64,000 bases of DNA from DASUNP01 sp963728545. GTDB lineage: Bacteria; Acidobacteriota; Blastocatellia; UBA7656. Position numbers and translations under genes: made by a program. The stretch covers positions 4,092,001-4,156,000 of the forward strand of contig CAVSKO010000002.1 of NCBI GenBank assembly GCA_963728545.1, given 5' to 3'. Every line of letters begins with the position of its first letter. Positions within the stretch are counted from its first letter, which is position 1. Of this stretch, positions 7,344 to 16,060 are shown piece by piece. The notes under the pieces are model-generated. The model did no database searches. It was not told the origin of the DNA and saw only the letters and a program-made list of their open reading frames with translations.

Positions 7344-9888
7344 ATGTCGACTGAAACCGTTGATTCTGCCAAGCCCGGAGTCATAAATGAGTATCCAGAC
7401 ATCGTAGGGGCAAAGCCTGAAAATCCGTATCTCGCTTCATTCCGCCCTTACATTCCTCCACACGTAAAATTACGCGAGCTTACGCCGATGCCTTTAATCG
7501 TCGGCACGCTGCTCGGCCTGGTCTTTGGCGCGTCGTCGCTGTACCTGGTATTGAAAACCGGGTTGACCGTCAGCGCCTCGATTCCTGTCGCCGTCATCTT
7601 CGATCACGCTCTTTCGATTGCTGTCGAAAGTGGGGCTGAGGAACGCCACGATTTTAGAGAACAACATAGTTCAGACCGCAGGCTCGGCAGGGGAATCTAT
7701 CGCCTTCGGCGTGGGCGTGACTATGCCTGCCATCTTGATTTTAGGGTTCGACCTGGAGATTACGCGCGTGATGCTGGTCGCGTTGCTGGGCGGGCTGCTC
7801 GGGATTTTGATGATGATCCCTCTCAGGCGCGCGCTCATCGTTCAGCAACACGGCTTTTTGAAATACCCCGAAGGGACCGCCTGCGCCGAAGTGCTCAAGG
7901 CAGGGGCCGACGAAGAATCGCGCGCGGCTGCATCGCAGGGGGCAAAAGATAAAACGGCAACAGAGGTTCGCGCCCTGCCCATCTTCGTGGGGCTCGGACT
8001 CGGCTTTTTCTATAAAGTCGCGATGGATCTAAAGAGTTGGAAAGAAGCGCCGGAAAGAGTCTTTGACAAGCCTTTCAGCGCCGGCTCTATCTCTGCCGAG
8101 ATCAACCCTGCGCTGCTCGGCGTCGGCTACATCATCGGCCCGCGCATCGCTGCCATTATGTGCGCGGGCGGCGTGCTGGCCTACCTGGTTCTAATCCCGC
8201 TCATAAAATTCTTTGGCGAAGGCATGACTGGGGTGCTTGCGCCGGGCGAAATGCCCATCAGCCAGATGAGTCCGGGTGACATACGCAGCGCCTACATCCT
8301 TTACATAGGCGCGGGAGCCGTAGCGGCGGGCGGCATCATCAGTCTCTTCCGCTCGCTCCCGACGATCTGGAGCGGGTTAAAGGGAGGGCTTAAAGATTTG
8401 AAAGGCGGCCAGGCCGCAAGCGCAGCCGCGCCCCGCACCGACCAGGACCTTTCGATGAAGATTGTTGTCGGCGGAATCATCCTGCTGCTCCTTTTGATAA
8501 TGGTCGTTCCTTATTTGAATCTTCAATGGAACATCCTGGGCGCGATACTCATCGTAGCGTTCGGCTTTCTGTTCGTCACCGTCTCGTCACGACTGACCGG
8601 AGAGATCGGCTCGTCGTCAAACCCGATCTCGGGCATGACCGTGGCGACGTTGCTGCTGACCTGCCTGATCTTTTTAGTGGTCGGATGGGTAGGCCCGCCG
8701 TATTTCGTAACGGCGCTTTCAATCGGCGGCATCGTCTGCATCGCGGCATCAAACGGCGGAACAACGTCGCAGGATTTGAAGACAGGCTTTCTCGTAGGCG
8801 CGACTCCGAAGTACCAGCAGGTAGCCATTCTCATCGGCGCTCTTTCTTCGGCCCTCATACTGGGGCCGATACTGCTTGCACTAAACGATGCCGGAACAGT
8901 CTATGTGCCGCCGACGACCCTTGAGCAAATGAAGGGGGATACTGTGCAGATAAATCCGGCGGCCGTCCGAGCGCTTCCGGCTTACACCGATGAAGAGAAA
9001 CCTCCCACGCCCGGCAATTACCGCGTCTTCAACAACGAGCCGGGAAACCCGGCTGCGGTCGAAGGGCTTGACGCCGGAGAATACCTCGTAGACGAATCGG
9101 GCACTGTCGTGTTTAAACGTCAAATCCTGCGCGCAGACGTTTCGCAGTTGACTGAAAAAGAGACGTTGCACGGGTCTCAGGGTGCGGCCGACCCCAACTC
9201 TTATTATGTCTGGCACCGCTTCAACAGCGAGACGGGGACTTCGCGCAAATATCTCGTAAACGATCAAGGCGTGCCCGTATACCTGGCCGACCCGGCGATA
9301 AACGGCGTGCACAAAGTAAGGCCTGACGGGACGACCGCGACGAAATATGACGCGCCAAAGGCGGTCCTGATGTCTTATATCATCAACGGCATTCTAAGCC
9401 ATCGGTTGCCCTGGGCACTCGTGCTTCTGGGCGTGATGATAGCGATAGTACTTGAGATGGCCGGAATTCCGTCGCTGGCATTCGCAGTCGGCGTCTACCT
9501 GCCGCTTTCGGCCTCGACGCCGATCCTGGTCGGCGGAATGATTCGCTGGCTTGTCGACAAATATTTGCGCAGGAAGCTCAGGCACCAGAACCTTTCCGAA
9601 GAAGAACTGGTTGCCGAAGGCGACCGCAGCCCCGGCGTGTTGATGGCGTCAGGCTACATCGCGGGCGGCGCGCTGGCAGGTATCATATATGCCATCGTGA
9701 ATGGTTATCCAAGCCTCGCCACTTTTAATAAGAACGTCGAGGAATGGTCAAAAGCAAACAACCCGTTCTTTAACGGTCCGTATGCCGATTTGCTGGCACT
9801 GATTCCCTTCCTCATTCTGACGATCTTGCTTTACCTGGCCGGGCGAGAAATGATTCTCGCCGGACGACGCAACAGGTCAAGCGGTTGA
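7344..9888 (+). CDS. OPT family oligopeptide transporter, frame broken by one extra T
   Basis: Polytopic inner-membrane transporter of the OPT (oligopeptide/metal-chelate) family, about 847 aa once repaired. The first frame (7344 to about 7597) encodes the N-terminal cytoplasmic tail and first TM helices, ending in KTGLTVSASIPVAVI. The second frame resumes with TLFRLLSKVGLRNATILEN, NIVQTAGSAGESIAFG and continues to 9888. Removing one T from TT at 7599-7600 rejoins both exactly in the family-typical order, so this is a single-base insertion. A large hydrophilic insert (about residues 515-680) lies between membrane blocks. GGAGGT lies six bases before the start. Either a sequencing error or a very recent pseudogene; otherwise the sequence is intact. 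Confidence 0.88.
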
Positions 9889-9926
9889 TAAAGAATCCGC
9901 ACGTTCACAGGCACTTAGGCGGCGTT

Positions 9927-9966
9927 AAAAAAATGGGGTTGCTTCTAGCGAAGCAACCCCCGTTTT
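9927..9966. terminator. Bidirectional terminator between convergent genes
   Basis: GGGGTTGCTT (9935-9944) and AAGCAACCCC (9951-9960) form a 10-bp stem with a six-base loop. A run of A precedes it (9927-9933) and CGTTTT follows, so it can terminate the plus-strand OPT gene and the minus-strand gene ending at 9984. Confidence 0.8.
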
Positions 9967-9983
9967 GTCGCTGCGGGTTCTGC

Positions 9984-10457
9984 TTACCAGAACCTGACTC
10001 TTCTGATCTGTTTGAAGGCTTTCTTCAAAGGTTTGCCTTTAATGACGGCCATCGGCACCGATTCTCTACTTTGAACCGTTGCGTACGTGCGGCGCGAGCC
10101 TGCGCGGCGGCGTACGGTTCTTTTAGCTTCTTCATTATCGCCCTGTACTTCGGTATTTTGCGGTTGAGCCGCCGCCTGTTCGAGATCAGGCGAGGTGGGC
10201 TGGCTCGTTTCCATTTTTGCCTGAGCGTCTTCGACGACAGGAGTCGGATTAAAAGAATTTGATAAGACGCTCCCGGTCAGCCACCCTGCGCCAAGCCCCA
10301 AAAGTATCGTAATGAGAAATAATATTAGTGTGCCAATATTTTTATGCTGCGGCTCGGATATCAAAGTTTGTGGCCTACTGCGAGCGCCGCGTGGTATCTT
10401 CTGCGCCTTTGATCTCGGTACTACTCTTCTCAACCCGCTATCAACCCTTAAAGACAT
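9984..10457 (-). CDS. Single-pass membrane protein of unknown function
   Basis: 157 aa. A basic N-terminal stretch (about 1-38), one TM helix (about 42-66, LILFLITILLGLGAGWLTGS), then a Gln/Glu/Pro-rich linker and a strongly basic C-terminus (RTVRRRAGSRRTYA, KGKPLKKAFKQIRRVRF). Topology is probably N-in with a periplasmic tail. GAGG sits about ten bases before ATG 10457. I do not recognise a family. It stands alone, convergent with the OPT gene and divergent from the M48 protease gene. Confidence 0.7.
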   Translation of the reverse strand: MSLRVDSGLRRVVPRSKAQKIPRGARSRPQTLISEPQHKNIGTLILFLITILLGLGAGWLTGSVLSNSFNPTPVVEDAQAKMETSQPTSPDLEQAAAQPQNTEVQGDNEEAKRTVRRRAGSRRTYATVQSRESVPMAVIKGKPLKKAFKQIRRVRFW

Positions 10458-10681
10458 TTTATTAGTCCTCAGATTTTATTAGACAGTCCTCAATCTACAG
10501 AGTGGCAATCTGCGTACCGCTAACGCGTCGCGCAATTACGCAATTTAGCCTTTCGCTCGTTGACAGGTTTTCGTACAGCCGAGCATACAATCAGGCAAAA
10601 GAATCGCAACAAACGGGGCCGCAAACCCATTGGCCGCCTTATTCATCACACTGACCAAACCTAAATTCTGGGAGGAAAATT

Positions 10682-11419
10682 ATGAGAAAGCAGGCCATAT
10701 CGAGGCTCATAGTTTTAGTGCTCGCCCTGACGCTTGCGGCCCCCGCGCTGGCTACGGCCCAGACGAGGCTCAAGCCCGGAATGAACTTTTTTTCGCTCCG
10801 CGACGACGTTGAGATAGGCCGCCGCTCTGCTTATGAGATAGATCGCAAATACCGGACTCATAGCGATCCGCGCGTAGAGCGCATAGGGCGGCGGCTGGCG
10901 GCGCGTTCTTCGATGCCGAACCTGCCCTGGCGTTTTCGAGTGATCGAACGGCGCGATGTAAACGCCTTCGCCCTGCCCGGAGGTTACGTTTATGTGACGA
11001 GCGGGCTATTGCGCTCGGCGCGCAGCGAAGACGAGCTTGCCGGTGTCCTTGCGCACGAGATAACGCACGTCACCTTGCGTCACGGGACCAACCAGGCATC
11101 AAAGGCTGTGCTTGCGCAGATGCCGCTACAGATGTTAGGCGGCCTTATGGGGCGCGGCGTAGGTTCTACGCTCACGCAACTGGGGCTAGGTTTCGGACTC
11201 AACACGCTGTTTTTGCGCTACGGTCGAAGCGCCGAAACACAAGCCGACGTAGGCGCAGTGCAATTGATGACGCGTGCGGGATACAACCCTCACGGGCTGT
11301 CGAGTTTTTTAGGCTCGCTCAAAGAGCGGGGAGGCGGCGAATTTTTCTCAGACCACCCGAACCCCTCGAACCGCGTTGGCCGCGTCGAGCAAGAGATAAG
11401 AATGCTCAGAAGCCGATAA
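10682..11419 (+). CDS. Secreted M48-family zinc metalloprotease
   Basis: 245 aa with a signal peptide (cleavage likely after ALATAQ, about 27). The M48 core is complete: HEITH (about 125-129) gives two zinc-binding histidines and the catalytic Glu, and ETQAD (about 185-189) supplies the third ligand. The flanks NAFALPGGYVYVTSGLL are typical of BepA/LoiP-like periplasmic M48 proteins; there is no TPR extension, so it is the short form. Start supported by GGAGG at 10671-10675. Likely a periplasmic quality-control protease acting on envelope proteins (family knowledge). Confidence 0.92.
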   Translation: MRKQAISRLIVLVLALTLAAPALATAQTRLKPGMNFFSLRDDVEIGRRSAYEIDRKYRTHSDPRVERIGRRLAARSSMPNLPWRFRVIERRDVNAFALPGGYVYVTSGLLRSARSEDELAGVLAHEITHVTLRHGTNQASKAVLAQMPLQMLGGLMGRGVGSTLTQLGLGFGLNTLFLRYGRSAETQADVGAVQLMTRAGYNPHGLSSFLGSLKERGGGEFFSDHPNPSNRVGRVEQEIRMLRSR

Positions 11420-11420
11420 A

Positions 11421-11444
11421 AGTGATGAGTGATGAGTGATGAGT
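11421..11444. repeat. GTGATGA direct-repeat arm, paired with 11719-11738
   Basis: Tandem GTGATGA/GTGATGAGT units directly after the M48 stop. The complement, ACTCATCACTCATCAC, occurs at about 11719-11738, so the two form an outer inverted repeat around the 191-bp element at 11501-11691. Confidence 0.6.
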
Positions 11445-11500
11445 GTTTATATGCGCTCTTATGTTTTCCATGCTCAACCTCTTCACTAAGGGGTTTTTTG

Positions 11501-11691
11501 AAAAGCCTCGAAGAGGCGAAATTCAATAGCCTGGGGCGCTAGCCCCAGGTCAGCGCCAAGCATAACGACAAGCCCTGTAAGGGCGAAATATATCTTCGGG
11601 TTATTTCGCCCTTACAGGGCTTGTCGTTATTCGCCATCTGTTACCCGGCGCGATGCGCCGGGCTATCGAATTTCGCCTCTTCGAGGCTTTT
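11501..11691. repeat. 191-bp nested palindromic element, copy 1
   Basis: Terminal inverted repeats AAAAGCCTCGAAGAGGCGAA (from 11501) and its complement (to 11691) extend 24 bases. Inside are the hairpins CCTGGGGCGCTAGCCCCAGG (left) and CCCGGCGCGATGCGCCGGG (right), around a central long inverted repeat with ACAAGCCCTGTAAGGGCGAA and its complement. Copy 2 at 29160-29350 has exactly the same length but carries the two arm hairpins in swapped order. It resembles REP/BIME-type elements mobilised by RAYT transposases; no transposase is present here. Confidence 0.85.
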
Positions 11692-11811
11692 GAACTATCT
11701 TTTCAGGCATCCTCTAAATACTCATCACTCATCACTCTAAAAATTGACAAAACCGCCGGCCACAAGCGACAATTCTTCACAGTCAGCCCGTTCAAGATGA
11801 AAGGTCTACTG

Positions 11812-13134
11812 ATGCAGAAAAGATTTACGGCCCTTGTCGCGCTCATACTCGTTTTAGGATTGCTCGCGGGCGTGACCGGGAGCGCGGCCCTGCAAGGCCC
11901 CGCTTCTATCACCCGACCCGACACCGCTTCGCTCAGCGCAACCGATTCCGTTCTTCAGAACGTGAGCCGTTTGCGCGGGCTTGAAATCAAGCGGCCCGTA
12001 AAAAGCGGGTTAAAGACCAAAGACGAAATCGAGCAGTCGGTCATTCGCGACCTGGATGAAGAGACTTCGCCCGAAGAGTTCGCCGCCACGACAAAGACGT
12101 TGACCAAGTTCGGATTGCTGCCGAAAGACTTTCAACTGCGCGATTACATAGTAAAGCTTATGCGCGAACAGGTGGCGGGCTTTTACGAGCCTAAATCGCA
12201 GGAGTTCTTTTTAGCCGCGTGGCTTCCGATCTCAGAGCAGAAGACTGTGATGGCGCACGAATTGATGCACGCGCTTCAAGACCAGCATTTCAACCTGCGC
12301 CGGTTTGAGCGCTGGCCGAAGGGAGACTCGGACGCCGAGCTGGCCGCTCACGCCCTGGTCGAGGGCGAAGCGACCATAGTGATGTACCAGTACACGGCGG
12401 AAAAAGACCACCTGGAGTTTGATGTCACCAGGATGGAATCGCTCACTGCGCGTATGCTTGAGCAGAGCGATGACATGGACCCGGTCAGGTATCCTGTGCT
12501 GTCGAACGCCCCGACGGTACTGCGCGAAGGGCTTCAATTCCCCTACATCTACGGCATAGGGTTCGTTCAAGAGATTTTGAAACGCCGCTCCTGGAAAGGC
12601 GTCAACCAGAGTTACGCGATGCTGCCTACTTCGACCGAGCAGATCATACACCCGGAGCGATTTCTCTTTCGCGACGACCCGGTGAAGATAAAAATAGCCG
12701 ACCTTCGACAGGCGCTCGGACCTAAATGGAGAAAAATCGACACTGATGTCAACGGCGAATTTGGTTATCAAATATTGCTCGGCGAATTTATAGACAAACG
12801 AGAGGCGCGGTTGGCAGCCGAAGGATGGGGCGGCGATTGCTATGAGCTTTATGAAGACGCGAGCACGGGCGTGCTCCTTCTGACGCAATACACGACGTGG
12901 GATCGTGCCGCCGACGCTAAAGAATTTTTCGACCTCTACTCAAAGCGCATAGAAAAAAGGTACAACGTGCCGCCGCCCGGCGACCTCTATGCGCGGCCTC
13001 GCGTTTATGAAACCGATGAAGGGCTGGTCGCAATCGAGTTGCGCGACAAAGACGTTGTCATAATCGAAGGCGCCGGGTCGCGCGCCGATCTTGCGCGCCT
13101 CTCAAACAAACTCTGGGAAAGCAAAAAGAGATAA
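11812..13134 (+). CDS. Secreted putative zinc metalloprotease with HELMH motif
   Basis: 440 aa, signal peptide (LVALILVLGLLAGVTGSAA). The centre holds AHELMHALQDQH (HExxH at about 148-152) followed about 32 residues later by LVEGEA (about 183-186), the gluzincin-style spacing in which a Glu completes the zinc site. The preceding segment VAGFYEPKSQEFFL is common in this uncharacterised secreted family. I chose ATG 12 bases after AAAGG (start 11812); an in-frame ATG at 11797 adds five residues, and longer frames would read into the palindromic element. Substrate unknown. Confidence 0.8.
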   Translation: MQKRFTALVALILVLGLLAGVTGSAALQGPASITRPDTASLSATDSVLQNVSRLRGLEIKRPVKSGLKTKDEIEQSVIRDLDEETSPEEFAATTKTLTKFGLLPKDFQLRDYIVKLMREQVAGFYEPKSQEFFLAAWLPISEQKTVMAHELMHALQDQHFNLRRFERWPKGDSDAELAAHALVEGEATIVMYQYTAEKDHLEFDVTRMESLTARMLEQSDDMDPVRYPVLSNAPTVLREGLQFPYIYGIGFVQEILKRRSWKGVNQSYAMLPTSTEQIIHPERFLFRDDPVKIKIADLRQALGPKWRKIDTDVNGEFGYQILLGEFIDKREARLAAEGWGGDCYELYEDASTGVLLLTQYTTWDRAADAKEFFDLYSKRIEKRYNVPPPGDLYARPRVYETDEGLVAIELRDKDVVIIEGAGSRADLARLSNKLWESKKR

Positions 13135-13140
13135 GTGTTT

Positions 13141-13216
13141 TGAGACTTCAGTTTTCAGGCCCGAACGTCGTGTGTGTACCTGCTGAAAACTGAAGACTCA
13201 AAACTGAAAACTGTCT
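13141..13216. repeat. ACTGAAAAC/GTTTTCAGT inverted and direct repeat
   Basis: AGACTTCAGTTTTCAG and, about 35 bases on, CTGAAAACTGAAGACT form a near-perfect inverted repeat. It is followed by a further direct copy CAAAACTGAAAACTG. The element fills the gap between two coding regions and is unrelated to the other repeat families here. Confidence 0.65.
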
Positions 13217-13228
13217 TCGAGGTCAATT

Positions 13229-15812
13229 ATGATCCGCTCAGGATTATTCTGCTTTCGCGCCGCGCTGCTTTTTTCAGCAATCGCTTTACTCACCTTTGCG
13301 CAAGCAAAAGCGTTCGGGCAGACCGGCTCGAACCGTCCCTCGGAGTTTACCGGCTCGGAGCGGCTTGAGAAACTCTCTCGCGATGCGGTGGCTGAGGCGG
13401 TCGAGCAGTTTGGCAAAGGCGGTCTCACGCCGGATAAGATTGCCGTGACTATCATCGACCTGAGCGACCGCGCCCGCCCACAGTGGGCCAGCCATCGCGG
13501 GCAGGAATTGATCTACCCCGCTAGCGTAGTAAAGCTCTTTTATCTTGTCGCCGCTCATCATCAGCTTGGAGACCGGCGCGCTCAAACAGACCGCAGAGCT
13601 TGATCGCGCGCTCCGCGATATGATCGTCGATTCGTCGAACGACGCGACTCATTACGTTGTTGACGCCGTGACGGGCACGACCGGCGGGCCTGAGCTTGAC
13701 GAGGCGGCGCTCGCCGAGTGGAAGCAGAAGCGCAACCGGGTCAATCGTTATTTCGCCGGTCTCGGATACGAAAAGATCAACACCAATCAGAAGACATGGT
13801 GCGAAGCTCCTTACGGTCGCGAGCGGCAAGGGCTGGGGCCAAACTTTGAGTACCGCAACAAGCTCACGACCCAATCGGTGGCGCGTCTGTTGTACGAGAT
13901 AACGACGGGGCGCGCGATATCAAACGCGCGAAGCAGCGCTATGATGGGCCTCTTGCGCCGCGACCCGCAATCGAAGCCCGATGACCCGGACGATCAAGAC
14001 ACGGCCTACGCGGGCAAGTCGCTCCCGCCAGGCTCGCAGTATTACGCAAAGGCCGGCTGGACTTCTTCGACGCGCCACGACGCGGCTTACGTCAGGCTTC
14101 CGAACGGCGCGGAATACATTTTAGTAGTCTTCACGGTTGACAACAGCACGCAGGCCGATATTATCCCTTTCGTGTCTCGAATAGTGGCAGAAGATTTTTC
14201 ACGCACACAACCCGCCGCCGATCTCGTCCTGGTCAATGGCCGCGTTTGGACCGGGAACAAGTCACAGCCCTGGGCCGAAGCCGTAGCCGCGCGCGGCGAG
14301 CGCATCATCGCCGCAGGCTCAAACGATGACGCGCGAAAACTCGCAGGCCCGCAGACTCGCGTAATCAACCTTCAAGGCAAGCTCGCGTTGCCGGGCTTTA
14401 TAGACGATCACACGCATTTCATCGAGGGCGGTTTTCATCTGCTCTCGGTCCAGCTTCGCGATGCCAAAACGCCCGCAGAGTTCGCGCGCCGCATCAAAGA
14501 ACACGCAGCGCGTCTGCCCGCAGGGCGCTGGATTACGGGCGGCGATTGGGATCACGAACTCTGGCCCGGCGCGCCGCTCCCGACCAGAGAATTGATAGAC
14601 CCGTACACGCAGAATAATCCCGTCTTCGTCTCGCGGCTGGACGGGCACATGGGGCTTGCAAACAGCGCCGCGCTCAAAATTGCGAAGATCACAAAAGAGA
14701 CTAAAGACCCGCCGGGTGGGACTATCGTTCGCGATCCGAAAACGGGCGAGCCTACGGGCGTGCTGAAAGACGACGCGATGGGATTGATCTATGCGCACGT
14801 CCCTGAAGCCAGCAGTGCCGAGTTGGATGAAGGGCTTGAAGCGGCGCTCAAAGAGGCGGCCCGCGTCGGCGTGACTTCGATTCAAGACATAACCCCCTGG
14901 CGCGACTATGAAGTTTATAAAAAGTTTCGCGACTCAAATCGCTTGACCGTTCGCGTCTACGCGCGAACACCTATGAGCCAGTGGAAGCGACAGGCCGAGG
15001 CGGTCGCGCGCCAGGGGCGCGGCGATGACTGGCTCAGACTTGGCGGGCTTAAGGCTTTTATGGACGGCTCGCTCGGCTCGACGACGGCTCTGTTTTTCGA
15101 GCCGTTCAATGATGCGCCGAAGACTTCGGGATTGATGCTTGAAGAGAACATACCCGAGGGCAAGCTCAAACAGACGATCAAAGACGCGGACCGCGCAGGG
15201 CTTCAATGCTCGGTTCACGCCATCGGAGACAGGGCGAATGATCTGCTCTTAAATTACTTTGAAGAAGTCGAGAGAGAGAACGGCCCGCGCGACCGCCGCT
15301 TTCGCATAGAGCACGCGCAGCACTTGAAGCCGGATGATATTCCTCGCTTTGCGAAGCTCGGCGTCATTCCTTCGATGCAGCCTTATCACGCGATTGACGA
15401 TGGTCGCTGGGCAGAAAAGCGCATCGGCCCCGTTCGCATAAAAACGACTTACGCATTCCGCTCGCTGTTAGACACGGGAGCGACGCTTGTGTTCGGCTCG
15501 GACTGGTACGTAGCTCCGCTTTCACCGATTCTCGGAATACACGCGGCGGTCACTCGTCAGACTATCGACGGAAAAAACCCCGGCGGGTGGATTCCCGAAC
15601 AGAAGATCACGGTCGAAGAAGCCGTGCGAGCGTACACGCAGTCCTGCGCCTACGCCGAGTTTGCCGAGCGCGATAAAGGGACGCTCGAAACGGGCAAGCT
15701 TGCCGACATAGTCGTTTTGTCGGAAGACATATTTCGCATCAGCCCGAATGATATTCAGAAGACTGCTGTCGTTTACACGATAGTCGGCGGGCGCGTCGTG
15801 AATGGACATTGA
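13229..15812 (+). CDS. Serine hydrolase-amidohydrolase (YtcJ-like) fusion, frame broken by one extra G
   Basis: After repair about 860 aa. Signal peptide, then a class-A beta-lactamase-like serine hydrolase: SxxK as SVVK (about 99-102), SNDATHYV (SDN-like) and AKAGWTSS (KTG-like, about 274). From about 335 a complete YtcJ/COG1574 metal-dependent amidohydrolase follows: LVNGRVWTG, HxH in DDHTH (about 391-395), SVHAIGDRAND, RIEHAQH and GSDWYVAPLSP. One G too many in GG at 13568-13569 breaks the hydrolase: without it, HHQ continues as LETGALKQT in the second frame, which stays open to 15812. The amidohydrolase has no signal peptide of its own, so it depends on the fused N-terminus. Substrates unknown. 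Confidence 0.82.
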
Positions 15813-15992
15813 AGAGATAATCGCGTGCCGAAATGAGATCAACCGTTATCGTGGAAGCCGACACGATATGGGGTAGCGCACGCCGCGCGCCGCGTTTGAA
15901 AAACATACGACCTCAGTCCGCCCCACCGCTGTAAGCTTTTATATACCTTCATTAATAAAGACTCTCAAGAATGCTCAAATAATGGCCCGTTT

Positions 15993-16008
15993 GGGCATGA
16001 TTCTTGCA
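15993..16008 (+). promoter_or_regulatory. Sigma-54 promoter (-24/-12)
   Basis: GGGCATG-N4-TTGCA matches the TGGCACG-N4-TTGCW consensus except at two positions, with exact GG-to-GC spacing. It lies 52 bases before the ATG of the FecR/DUF6600 gene. An activator of the matching class is encoded at 19180. Confidence 0.65.
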
Positions 16009-16060
16009 CTAAGAATTGTTCTGCCTGTAATCAGGTATGGATGAGCAAGGGGGTTAATCA

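Noticed and set aside
10560..10591. Promoter TTGACA ... TACAAT upstream of the M48 gene
   Set aside because: The spacer is 20 bases, too long for a standard sigma-70 promoter.
12232..12888. 218-residue frame antisense to the HELMH protease
   Set aside because: Same reasoning: antisense shadow, no start signal.
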